This document shows positions 16,586 to 25,076 of a stretch of DNA of 64,000 bases, piece after piece; within the stretch, counting starts at the first letter, position 1, and each line of letters starts with the position of its first letter. Both the position numbers and the translations under genes were made by a program. The notes under the pieces were generated by a model. The model saw only the letters and a list, made by a program, of their open reading frames with translations, was not told where the DNA came from and made no database searches. The stretch is from positions 1-64,000 of the forward strand of contig CAXTRK010000011.1 of the NCBI GenBank assembly GCA_964246745.1, given 5' to 3'. The stretch is from Lichenicoccus sp964246745 (GTDB lineage Bacteria; Pseudomonadota; Alphaproteobacteria; Acetobacterales; Acetobacteraceae).

Positions 16586-17071
16586 ATGCAGCAGGAACAA
16601 GCCGAGACACTCTGGAAGCTGATCCGCTCGATCAAGATCGCCATGCTGACCACCGAAGACGACGGTGAACTGCGCAGCCGACCGATGGCGGCAAGCCAGG
16701 ACAGCTTCGACGGCACGCTGTGGTTCTTCACACGCGCCAGCGCGCACAAGGTGGATGAGGTGCAAGGCGAGCGCCAGGTCGGGGTCAGCTATGCCGATCC
16801 GGATAGCCAGAACTACGTTTCGATGTCCGGCAAGGCGAGCCTGGTGCGCGACCAGGCGGCGATCGACGCGCACTGGGGCGAGAGCCTGCGCACCTGGTTC
16901 CCCAAGGGCAAGGCCGACCCCGATATCGCGCTGCTGCGTATCGATGTGACGCAGGCGGAGTACTGGGACGCGCCGAACTCCACGATGCTGCATGCCTATG
17001 GCTATCTGAAGGCGCGCATCACCGGCGAGCCGCCCACTGGCGGCGAGAACGAAAAGATCACCGTGCGCTGA
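16586..17071 (+). CDS. Pyridoxamine 5'-phosphate oxidase-like FMN-binding protein
   Basis: A 161-residue split-barrel protein of the general-stress-protein-26 type, expected to bind FMN or another flavin cofactor. Visible motifs are IRSIKIAMLTTEDDGELRSR, PMAASQDSFDGTLWFFTRAS, SAHKVDEVQGERQVGVSYAD, and WFPKGKADPDIALLRID. The last is diagnostic of this subfamily. It follows paoC by 19 nt, with AGGA 7 nt before the ATG, so cotranscription is likely. A role in the aldehyde oxidoreductase pathway is possible only by position. Its reaction is unknown. Confidence 0.88.
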   Translation: MQQEQAETLWKLIRSIKIAMLTTEDDGELRSRPMAASQDSFDGTLWFFTRASAHKVDEVQGERQVGVSYADPDSQNYVSMSGKASLVRDQAAIDAHWGESLRTWFPKGKADPDIALLRIDVTQAEYWDAPNSTMLHAYGYLKARITGEPPTGGENEKITVR

Positions 17072-17164
17072 AGCCGCGGCTCGAGCAGGCGCCGCAGGTG
17101 CCGCCTGGGCGATTGCCGTGCTGGCACCGGTGCTTGATGCTCCGCGCTTAGCGAGAACGGATCG

Positions 17165-19051
17165 ATGAATCAACGACGTGGCCGCCTCGATGAGGCCGAG
17201 CGTCACTACCGCCGGGTTGCGGAGCGGCAGCCGAGCGCAGTGGCGTTTCATAACCTCGGCAATGCGCTGCTAGGGCTGCACCGTCCGCAGCAGGCCGCCG
17301 AAGCCTACAAATCCGCCCTTCGCCACGACTCGCGCTTTGCCGAAGCCTATTATGGTCTTGGCGCGGCGTTGGCAGCCCTTGGCATATTGGAGGCCGGCGA
17401 CGCCTTCGGCCGTGCCGCGGCGCTACGGCCGGACTTCGCCCTGGCGCATGAAGGCCTGATCGACGTATGCAGCGGCGCCGGCGCTTGGGGCGCGGCCTTG
17501 CAGGCGTGCTGCGCCGCGCTGTTGCGTGTGGACACGCCCAAGCTGCGCGTGCAGTTCGTCGATGCCGTGGTCAACGTGGACTTGGCCGCGATCGTACCCG
17601 GGCTGCGCGAAGCGATGCAGCGGGCGCTTTCTGAACGTTGGACCCGCCCACAGGCGTTGGCGCGCGCCGCGTGCGACATCGCGGCCCTCAGCGAGCCGCT
17701 CGACGTGAACGATCCGCTGATCCGCACTCTGCTCGACCTTGCGCCGATCTGCCACCCGGACGTGGAACGGGCGCTCACCGAGCAGCGCCGACGCGTGCTG
17801 GAGACCACCGCCGGCGGCATCGAGCTTGCTCCCGACGCGCTCGCCGCCGCGTGCAGACTGGCGCGGCAATGCTTCATCAACGAGTACGCATGGGCCTGCG
17901 CACCGGAAGAAACCGCTCAGGCAACCGCCCTGCGCGGCCGCGTCCAGACCGCGCTCGAGAGAGGTGAATCCCCGTCCAGGACGGCGCTCGCGGCCCTCGC
18001 CCTCACCATGCCGCTATCCGCCCTTGCTGACGCCGAAAGGCTGTTGCCGCCGGACAGCGGCGATGAATACGCGGCTCTCCTGACACAGCAGATCAGCGAG
18101 CCGGCCGAAGAGGCCCGGCTGCGTGGCGTGATCCCCCGCGCGACCGCGATCGAAGACGATGTCTCGCGAAGGGTCCGCGACCAGTACGAGGCGAACCCGT
18201 ATCCACGCTGGGTGACGATGGGCGCCGCCGCGGCTCCGGTCCGGCTCGACGACTGGCTCGCCGGCCGCTTTCCGGGCGCTCCAGTGCTGCCCCTGCCGAC
18301 CGACAGACCGCTCGACGTGCTCGTCGCCGGCTGCGGCACCGGCCAGCAGGCGCTGGAAACGGCGAGAGGCTTCGCGGGCGTGCGCGTGCTCGCGATCGAT
18401 CTGAGCCTGACCAGCCTCGCCTACGCCGCGCGCATGACAACGAAGCTCGCCGTGCAGGGCATCGATTACGCGCAGGCTGACCTGCTGCGGCTATCGCCGC
18501 TCGGCCGCTCGTTTGACCTGATCGCCTCGGGCGGCGTGCTGCACCATATGGCCGATCCGTGGGCGGGATGGCGCGCCCTGCTTGCCTGCCTGCGCCCGGG
18601 CGGCGTGATGAACGTGCTGCTCTACACCAAGCGCGGACGCGCCGACGTGCGAACCGCGCGAGACTGGATCGCAGCACGCGGCTATGCCGCCACTCCGGAG
18701 GGCATACGCGAATGCCGGCAGGCGCTGATGGAGGTGTCGGAACCGTGGGCGACGCGCCTGGTGGCAAGCCCCGATTTCAACTCCATCAGTGGCTGCCGCG
18801 ACCTGCTGTTTCATGTGCAGGAACAAGCGGTCGCGCTTACCGAAATTGCCCGGTTTCTTGCGGCGGAAGGATTGGCCCTCCTTGGCGTCGAATCGCCACC
18901 CGCGACTGAACAGGCTTTCCGGGCATCGACGCACGGCGCCAGCGACGCGGCGCTCCGTGACCTCGCGCAGTGGGACAGCTTCGAGGCCGAGCGCCCAGGA
19001 TGCTTTGCAGCCATGGTCAACCTCTGGGTGCACAAGCCGATGCCGATTTGA
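17165..19051 (+). CDS. TPR-repeat protein with C-terminal SAM methyltransferase
   Basis: A 628-residue cytoplasmic fusion. Residues 1-100 form about three tetratricopeptide repeats (LDEAERHYRRVAERQPSAVA, AFHNLGNALL, AEAYYGLGAALAALG). Residues about 100-330 are helical without a named domain. The methyltransferase starts after ANPYPRW near residue 340 and has the SAM-binding motif LVAGCGTGQQAL at about 384. FDLIASGGVLHHM and LRPGGVMNVLLYT follow. Similar TPR-methyltransferases occur in alphaproteobacteria, but the methylated target is not known to me. It stands 93 nt after the FMN-binding gene. Confidence 0.85.
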   Translation: MNQRRGRLDEAERHYRRVAERQPSAVAFHNLGNALLGLHRPQQAAEAYKSALRHDSRFAEAYYGLGAALAALGILEAGDAFGRAAALRPDFALAHEGLIDVCSGAGAWGAALQACCAALLRVDTPKLRVQFVDAVVNVDLAAIVPGLREAMQRALSERWTRPQALARAACDIAALSEPLDVNDPLIRTLLDLAPICHPDVERALTEQRRRVLETTAGGIELAPDALAAACRLARQCFINEYAWACAPEETAQATALRGRVQTALERGESPSRTALAALALTMPLSALADAERLLPPDSGDEYAALLTQQISEPAEEARLRGVIPRATAIEDDVSRRVRDQYEANPYPRWVTMGAAAAPVRLDDWLAGRFPGAPVLPLPTDRPLDVLVAGCGTGQQALETARGFAGVRVLAIDLSLTSLAYAARMTTKLAVQGIDYAQADLLRLSPLGRSFDLIASGGVLHHMADPWAGWRALLACLRPGGVMNVLLYTKRGRADVRTARDWIAARGYAATPEGIRECRQALMEVSEPWATRLVASPDFNSISGCRDLLFHVQEQAVALTEIARFLAAEGLALLGVESPPATEQAFRASTHGASDAALRDLAQWDSFEAERPGCFAAMVNLWVHKPMPI

Positions 19052-19116
19052 GGCGGCCCGCATGAGCCGCCGGATTGAGTGGCGTGATGCGGTCATGGCG
19101 GCCGGGGCGTGGCGCG

Positions 19117-20604
19117 TCAGATTTTCTCCATCAATCTGATCTTGAGGTCTCGAAAGGCTTGGCGGGCGCGGGAGGAGCGTTCGCGGTCGAGCCTCTCGTC
19201 GAGCTGGCGGCCGAGATCGAGAAGCACCGCTTGGTCAAGGCGCTCGGCTTCGCGGAACATCGAACGTTCCTCGGAGCCCGCGTGGTGAAGGAAGGCGGCC
19301 TGGAGGGCGAGCAAGTGGTCGCGGAATTCGGGAGTGCCGAGCTTCTGCTTGACCGTGGCGGCGACAAGGTCGGCGAGGACGCCGTGCTCGGCGTAGGCGA
19401 TCTCGGTATCCTCGCTGACCGCGCGGATGGACGGGTAGAAAATGGCATCCTCCACGACTTCATGGATGTCCAGCTCGGCGGCGAGCGTGCGCATCAGGTC
19501 GTGCCGGTTCTGGTCGTGGCCGGTCTCGTCGTCGCCGGCGGGAGCAAGCATCCGCTCGAACAGGCGGCGCATCAGCTCGTGATGCTCGAACAGCACTTCG
19601 ATCGCGGTGCGGCTCGCGGGCGGCGTATCGGACTGCTCCGTACGCGCGGCGCCGGGCTCGCGGGCGAGAGAAGCAGAGGTGACGACGTGATCGCCGGGTT
19701 CCTGTTCGCGTCGGATCTCCACGGTGCCGTCCCGCAGCCGGACCTCGTAGCGAGGCTGGGGGCAGGTCGAGGGGCCGGTGGAGGGCTGGCCGGTTTGCAG
19801 ATCGTAACGCGAGCCGTGCCAGGGGCAGACGAGCGCGCCGTCAAAGATCCAGCCCTGATCGAGCGGGCCGCCGGCGTGCGAGCATCGGGCACCGATGGCG
19901 TGCACGCGCTCGCCCTGACGCACGAGGGCGACGCCGATCTCCCGGTGCTGGACCTCATCCCAGAAGGCAACGCGGTGGGGCTTGTTCTCGACCAGCATAT
20001 CGAGAGCGACGGTGGGGACAAAGTCGCGGGGGACAGGGCTGCGGTCGGCGTGATCGACGGCGGCGCGGCGTCGATAGACGAGATGGCCGCCGAGATAGCT
20101 GCTGGCGGCTACGAGAGCGTAGGCGGCGAGACTCACGCCGATGCCGGCGGCGCGGCGCTCCTGGCCGCGCAGCCGGATCGAGACGAGATTCAGCGCGGTT
20201 GCGGCAAGATTGACGCCGCCGTGCACCAGCCCGACGCGTCGGTCGCGGCCGTTGAGGTGTTGCCAGTCGGCGAGCCCGGTGGCGATCGCCGCCAGCGCGC
20301 CGGGCACGCCTGCTTGGAGCGATATGTCGGCGGCACGGGAGGCGGCACGGTCGCGCATCAGCCCCGAGGCGGTGAGAAGGTCAAGGCCGAGGGTGAGCGT
20401 CCAGGTGCCGATCGGGATTGCGACGAGCAGCGGGTGGATCGGGTGGCCGTAGGGCTGGCCATGAAGGAAGTTGCCGACCGCCTTGCCGGGACGTCCGACA
20501 ATCTGATTGGCGCGGGAGATCGCCTTGCCGATGGAGTAGCCGGGACGATCGAGGCTCTCCGCGGCTTCGATATGGCCAATAGCCGCGTCAATCGTCGATC
20601 TCAT
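19117..20604 (-). CDS. DUF2231-Rieske-hemerythrin three-domain fusion
   Basis: A 495-residue membrane-anchored redox protein. Residues about 50-178 are a DUF2231 membrane domain (GHPIHPLLVAIP, four helices). Residues about 195-300 are a Rieske [2Fe-2S] domain with ligands C241-S-H243 and C260-P-W-H263. Residues about 330-460 are a hemerythrin-like helical bundle, with a His/Glu set (H341/H342, H381, E385, H407, H440/H441, E445). DUF2231-Rieske pairs are known. The added di-iron, O2/NO-sensing or storage domain makes an unusual electron-transfer chain in one chain. A start at ATG 20604 is supported by GAAGGG upstream. The gene is followed by no close partner. Function unknown. Confidence 0.9.
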   Translation of the reverse strand: MRSTIDAAIGHIEAAESLDRPGYSIGKAISRANQIVGRPGKAVGNFLHGQPYGHPIHPLLVAIPIGTWTLTLGLDLLTASGLMRDRAASRAADISLQAGVPGALAAIATGLADWQHLNGRDRRVGLVHGGVNLAATALNLVSIRLRGQERRAAGIGVSLAAYALVAASSYLGGHLVYRRRAAVDHADRSPVPRDFVPTVALDMLVENKPHRVAFWDEVQHREIGVALVRQGERVHAIGARCSHAGGPLDQGWIFDGALVCPWHGSRYDLQTGQPSTGPSTCPQPRYEVRLRDGTVEIRREQEPGDHVVTSASLAREPGAARTEQSDTPPASRTAIEVLFEHHELMRRLFERMLAPAGDDETGHDQNRHDLMRTLAAELDIHEVVEDAIFYPSIRAVSEDTEIAYAEHGVLADLVAATVKQKLGTPEFRDHLLALQAAFLHHAGSEERSMFREAERLDQAVLLDLGRQLDERLDRERSSRARQAFRDLKIRLMEKI

Positions 20605-20700
20605 GAACTGGCCCTTCGGTATTTCGTGAAGCGTAACGTCAGCCTTACACCAAGCCGCCGGTTGATTGATATATCAGGCCAGCACGGCTGGGACAGGACA

Positions 20701-21522
20701 CTAGCCGTGTGTCCGCCAGTCCGGCGGCACGCCGCCAAGCTGCGCCGTGATGGCCTCAGCGCGACGCCGCACCAAGTCGCCAAGCGACTGAATGCGAGCA
20801 TCTGCAATACGCGCCATCGGCCCCGAAATGGAGATGGCGGCAATCGCGTCCGCGTTCTCGTTGAAGATCACCGCGGCGATGCAGCGCAGTCCGACCGCGT
20901 GCTCTTCGTCGTCGATGGCGTAGCCGCGGGCACGGGTGGCGGCGAGGTCATGGCGTAGCGCGGCCGTGGTGTGGATCGATTTGACCGTGAGCTTGGGCAG
21001 GCCGCGTCGGTGCAGCACCTTGGAGAGCTCGCCGTCCGGCATCGCGGCGAGCAGCGCCTTGCCGACGCTGGAGCAGTGCAGCGGCACACGGCCGCCGGGA
21101 CGGGCGAAGGCGCGCATCATCTGCCGGCAGTCCACCTGCGCGAGATAGACCGCCTCATACTGGTCCTCGACGGCGAGGTTCACCGTCTCCTCGCTGTCCT
21201 CCATCAGGGCGCGCATGTGCGGACGGGCGGCGGCGACCAGGCTGCGTGTCTTGAGAAAGGCGTTGCCGGTGACGAAGGCCTGCACGCCCACCGACCAGAG
21301 GCGCCGCTCCAGGTCGAAATGCACGTAGCGCTCCTGCTCCAGCGTGGTCAGCAGCCGGTGCGTCGTCGAGGCGGACAGGCCCACTTGTTGGGCGACTTCC
21401 GTGAGGGTGACGCCCTCGTCGGCCGCGGCCAGGCGGTTGATGATGCCGAGCGCACGCACCAGAGACTGCACCTGGTCGGAGCGTCCGGTCGTGGCGCGGC
21501 GTGAGGCTGCACTTTGCGACAT
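20701..21522 (-). CDS. IclR-family transcriptional regulator
   Basis: A 273-residue regulator. The N-terminal winged helix-turn-helix (about 20-80) contains SLVRALGIINRLA, LTEVAQQVGLSASTTHRLL and a wing ending YVHFD. The C-terminal ligand-binding domain shows VPLHCSSVGKALLAAMPDGE and YAIDDEEHAVGLRCIAA, the IclR signature. It is transcribed away from the decayed glyoxylate carboligase gene. IclR relatives such as AllR and GclR control that pathway and respond to glyoxylate, so glyoxylate sensing is a fair inference. It may now control the glycolate operon downstream. Confidence 0.92.
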   Translation of the reverse strand: MSQSAASRRATTGRSDQVQSLVRALGIINRLAAADEGVTLTEVAQQVGLSASTTHRLLTTLEQERYVHFDLERRLWSVGVQAFVTGNAFLKTRSLVAAARPHMRALMEDSEETVNLAVEDQYEAVYLAQVDCRQMMRAFARPGGRVPLHCSSVGKALLAAMPDGELSKVLHRRGLPKLTVKSIHTTAALRHDLAATRARGYAIDDEEHAVGLRCIAAVIFNENADAIAAISISGPMARIADARIQSLGDLVRRRAEAITAQLGGVPPDWRTHG

Positions 21523-21577
21523 GGCTCAATCCACTGATCGTGCTTCGAATTATGCGGGTTTTTCCACCATGCGGTAT

Positions 21578-21591
21578 AGTTTCCGTAAACT
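21578..21591. promoter_or_regulatory. Candidate operator between the IclR gene and gcl remnant
   Basis: AGTTT-CCGT-AAACT is an inverted repeat with 5-bp arms, and the flanking AT/TAT extends it imperfectly to 21576-21595. It lies in the 134-bp divergent spacer between the IclR gene and the gcl remnant, in an otherwise GC-rich context. The hexamer ATGCGG occurs three times around it (21552, 21569, 21594). Binding by the IclR protein is inferred from position only. Confidence 0.35.
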
Positions 21592-21656
21592 CTATGCGGC
21601 GTCGCGGCAAAAGCCGATGCTCCCCTCACGAACAGCTTGGCGTGAGGGCGCGAAAC

Positions 21657-23130
21657 ATGGCTCGGATGAAGGCGATCGAGGCCGCGGTGCGCGTGCTCGA
21701 GCAGGAGGGAGTGACCGTCGCGTTCGGCGTGCCGGGCGCCGCGATCAATTAGTTCTACGCGGCGCTGAAGTCGCTCGGCACCATCCGGCACATTCTCGCC
21801 CGTCACGTCGAGGGCGCCTCGCATATGGCGGACGGCTACACACGTGCCAAACCCGGCAATATCGGCGTCTGCGTCGGCACTTCCGGGCCGGCCGGGGCCG
21901 GTGCTGATCGACATGCCGATCGACGTGCAGATGGCGGAAATCGAGTTCGACGTCGAGACCTATGCGAGCCTGCCCGCCTACAAACCGGCGGCGACGCGGG
22001 CGCAGTTGGAGAAGGCGCTGGCGATGATGCGGCAGGCCGAGCGCCCGCTGATCGTGGCCGGCGGCGGCATCATCAACGCGGACGCGAGCGAGCTGCTGGT
22101 CGAGTTTGCCGAACTGACTGGCGTGCCGGTAATCCCCACCTTGATGGGCTGGGGCACGATCCCCGATGATCATCCGCTAATGGCCGGCATGGTCGGGCTG
22201 CAGACCAGCCACCGCTACGGCAATGCGAGTTTCCTCGAGAGCGACTTCGTGCTTGGCATCGGCAACCGCTGGGCCAATCGCCATACCGGATCGGTGGAGG
22301 TCTATACCAGGGGACGGCGCTTCGTTCACATCGACATTGAGCCGACGCAGATCGGCCGTGTGTTCGGACCCGATTTCGGCATCGTCTCCGATGCGGGCGC
22401 GGCCTTGCAGGGCCTGGTTGCGATCGCGCGTGACAGCGAGGCGGCCGGCACGCTCAAGGACCGCGGCGAATGGGCGGCATCCTGCCTGCATCGCAAGCGG
22501 AACATGCTGCGTCGCACGCATTTTGACGACGTGCCGATGAAGCCGCAGCGGGTCTATCAGGAAATGAACGAGGTGTTCGGACGCGACACCTGCTACGTCA
22601 CCACGATCGGACTGTCGCAGATTGCGGGCGCGCCGACAATACCATCGTCGCACTCTCGGGCGATTACGACTTCCAGTTCATGATCGAGGAACTTGCGGTC
22701 GGCGCGCAGCACAAGCTGCCTTACCTGCACGTGGTTGTGAACAACTCCTATCTCGGCCTCATCCGCCAGTCGCAGCGCGGCTTTGCGATGGATTTCGAAG
22801 TGAGCCTCGCCTTCGACAACATCAACGCGGGACCAGGGGAAGACGCCGTGGGCGGCTACGGTGTGGATCATTGCGCGGTCGCCGAAGGACTTGGCTGCAA
22901 GGCGATACGGGTCAGTAGTCCCAACGAGTTCAAGGAGGCGTTCGCTCGCGCCGAGGCGCTGATGGCCGAGCATCAGGTTCCGGTGGTGCTTGAATTCATG
23001 CTTGAGCGCGTCACCAACATCTCGATGGGCGCCGAAGTCGACAACATCAGCGAGTTCGAGGACATCCTCTGCCTCGATCCGAATCTGTCGATACAAAAGC
23101 GCCAGGAGATGGGGCGCGCCGCCGACGCTT
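21657..23130 (+). pseudogene. gcl: Glyoxylate carboligase remnant: one stop, two deletions, shifted frames
   Basis: The intact enzyme joins two glyoxylates to tartronate semialdehyde using thiamine diphosphate. Here the start MARMKAIEAAVRVLEQEG is clear, but a TAG at 21750 replaces the codon after GVPGAAIN. Near 21885-21900 GTSGPAG jumps, with a frame change, to GPVLIDMPIDVQ; from memory of the family, about 75 codons are missing. Near 22628 LSQIAGA jumps, again shifting frame, to DNTIVALSGDYDFQF, losing about 35-40 codons. The segments between still read as good Gcl (IPTLMGWGTIPDDHPLMAGM, RVTNISMGAEVDNISEFEDI). No functional product is possible without several corrections. Confidence 0.9.
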
Positions 23131-23133
23131 GCG

Positions 23134-23220
23134 ATCCTGGACACGGTCGGCTCGGATAACGAGCGTATCGACGCGCTTGGCGATGGCGGCTGGGTCGGCT
23201 GCGAATACAAGCCGGCGGCA
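23134..23220 (+). pseudogene. hyi: Hydroxypyruvate isomerase C-terminal remnant
   Basis: Translation in one frame gives IDALGDGGWVGCEYKPAAD, matching the C-terminal LGYDGWVGCEYKP region of hydroxypyruvate isomerase. That enzyme is normally encoded just downstream of gcl. Only about 25 codons remain, and they continue without a stop into glycerate-kinase sequence. The stretch before it (ILDTVGSDNER) is of unclear origin. Confidence 0.7.
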
Positions 23221-23562
23221 GACGACGATTCCTCAGTGATCGGGTCGGGGCCGACGGTTCCGGACGCAAGCACGCTCGACGACGCGCGCGAGGTTCTGCC
23301 ACGCTATCGCATCGAGACGCCGGCCGCCGTGCTGGCGCATCTGCTCAATCCGGCAGTGGAGACGCCGAGATCCGGCGACGCCGCAGGCCTCGCTGAAGGC
23401 CGCCGCAACTGTCGCGCGCGCGGCCGGGCGATCGGCCTGAGCGCGCGGGCGCTGCTCGACGATAATGACGGCTATGGCTTTTTCGCGGCGCTCGGCCACC
23501 TTATCCTCACTGGCCCGACGCTCACGAACGTCAATGACTTCCGTGCAATCCTGATAGCCTGA
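23221..23562 (+). pseudogene. Glycerate 2-kinase (MOFRL) remnant
   Basis: In frame with the preceding remnant, DDDSSVIGSGPTVPDASTLDD and AVETPRSGDA match the first domain of MOFRL-type glycerate 2-kinase. RGRAIGLSARALLDDNDGYGFFAALG and LTGPTLTNVNDFRAILI match its C-terminal end. The middle of the roughly 420-residue protein is gone. The intact enzyme phosphorylates glycerate to 2-phosphoglycerate, the last step of the Gcl route. It ends 22 nt before glcD. Confidence 0.85.
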
Positions 23563-23584
23563 CGACAATGGAGGACGTGCCGCG

Positions 23585-25075
23585 ATGATCCAGATGCCGC
23601 TGCCCGACGAGGATGTGCTGCGCCGACGCGCCGGGATCGTGAGCGCTCTCAAACGCATCGTCCCAGGCGAGGGCGTGATCGACTCCGAAGTCGAGCGGCG
23701 CGCCTACGAGAGCGATGGACTGACCGCCTACGGCACGCTGCCGATGGTGGTCGTGCTGCCGGAGACGGTGGATCAGATCGTCCGCATCATGCGCTATTGC
23801 AGTGCCGAGGGCATCAAGCTGGTGCCGCGCGGCGCCGGCACCTCGCTCTCGGGAGGCGCGCTGCCGCTCGCCGACGGCATCCTGCTGGGCTTGGGCAAGT
23901 TCAAGCGCATCCTCGACATCGACATCGACAACCGCTGCGTCGTGGCGCAGCCGGGAGTCACCAACCTCGCCATCACCCATGCGGTGCAGGATCAAGGCTT
24001 CTATTACGCGCCCGACCCTTCGAGCCAGATCGCCTGCACCATCGGCGGCAACGTCGCCGAGAATTCAGGCGGCGTGCACTGCCTGAAATACGGACTGACC
24101 ACGAACAACGTCATCGGCATCGAGATGGTCACCATCGAGGGCGAGATCGTGCGCCTCGGCGGCAAGCACTTCGACGCCGGCGGCTACGACCTGCTCGGCG
24201 TGATGGTCGGCTCCGAAGGGCTGCTCGGCGTCGTCACCGAAGTCACCGTGCGTATTCTGCCCAGGCCGCCGGGCGCGCGCGCCGTGCTGATCGGCTTTCC
24301 CACCATCGAAGGCGCCGGCGAATGCGTGGCCGCGATCATCGGGCGGGGAATCATTCCAGGCGGCATGGAGATGATGGACCGGCCCGCGACGATGGCCGCC
24401 GAGGCGTTCGTCCATGCCGGCTACCCGCTGGACGCCGAAGCCGTGCTGATCGTCGAACTCGATGGCTGCGAGGCGGAAGTCGATCATCTGATCGCCACCG
24501 TCGAGGAGATCGCGGTCGATCATGGCGCCACCACCTGCCGGGTCAGCCGGAGCGAGGAGGAACGGCTGCTGTTCTGGGCGGGACGCAAGGCGGCGTTCCC
24601 GGCCGTGGGCAGGCTTTCTCCCGACTATTACTGCATGGACGGCACCATCCCGCGCAAGCGGCTGGCGGAGGTGCTCACCCGGATGAAGCAGATGGAGGCG
24701 GAATTCGGACTTCGCGTCGCCAACGTGTTTCACGCGGGCGACGGCAATCTGCATCCGCTGATCATGTACGACGCGAACATTCCGGGCGAGCTCGCGCGCG
24801 CGGAGCAATTCGGCAACGACATCTTGCGTCTCTGCGTCGAGGTAGGCGGCGTGCTGACCGGAGAGCACGGCGTCGGCATCGAGAAGCGCGACCTGATGGG
24901 AACGATGTTCGGCAAGGTCGATCTCGACCAGCAGCAGCGTCTGAAATGCGCCTTTGATCCGGACAGCCTGCTCAATCCTGGCAAGATGTTTCCCGAGCTG
25001 TGCCGCTGCGCCGAACTCGGCCGCGTGCATGTGCATGCCGGCCAGACACGCTTTCCAGAGCTGCCGCGGTTCTGA
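23585..25075 (+). CDS. glcD: Glycolate oxidase FAD subunit GlcD
   Basis: FAD-linked catalytic subunit of the GlcDEF complex, which oxidises glycolate to glyoxylate at the membrane. The 496 residues carry the PCMH-type FAD motifs PRGAGTSLSGGALP (about 80-93), IGGNVAENSGGVHCLKYG and YDLLGVMVGSEG. The C-terminal motifs NVFHAGDGNLHP and GGVLTGEHGVGIEKR bind flavin or metal. Its length matches E. coli GlcD. It starts at ATG 23585 after GGAGG. It leads an intact glcDEF-permease-CBS-glcB run, with glcE one base after its stop. Confidence 0.96.
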   Translation: MIQMPLPDEDVLRRRAGIVSALKRIVPGEGVIDSEVERRAYESDGLTAYGTLPMVVVLPETVDQIVRIMRYCSAEGIKLVPRGAGTSLSGGALPLADGILLGLGKFKRILDIDIDNRCVVAQPGVTNLAITHAVQDQGFYYAPDPSSQIACTIGGNVAENSGGVHCLKYGLTTNNVIGIEMVTIEGEIVRLGGKHFDAGGYDLLGVMVGSEGLLGVVTEVTVRILPRPPGARAVLIGFPTIEGAGECVAAIIGRGIIPGGMEMMDRPATMAAEAFVHAGYPLDAEAVLIVELDGCEAEVDHLIATVEEIAVDHGATTCRVSRSEEERLLFWAGRKAAFPAVGRLSPDYYCMDGTIPRKRLAEVLTRMKQMEAEFGLRVANVFHAGDGNLHPLIMYDANIPGELARAEQFGNDILRLCVEVGGVLTGEHGVGIEKRDLMGTMFGKVDLDQQQRLKCAFDPDSLLNPGKMFPELCRCAELGRVHVHAGQTRFPELPRF

Positions 25076-25076
25076 G

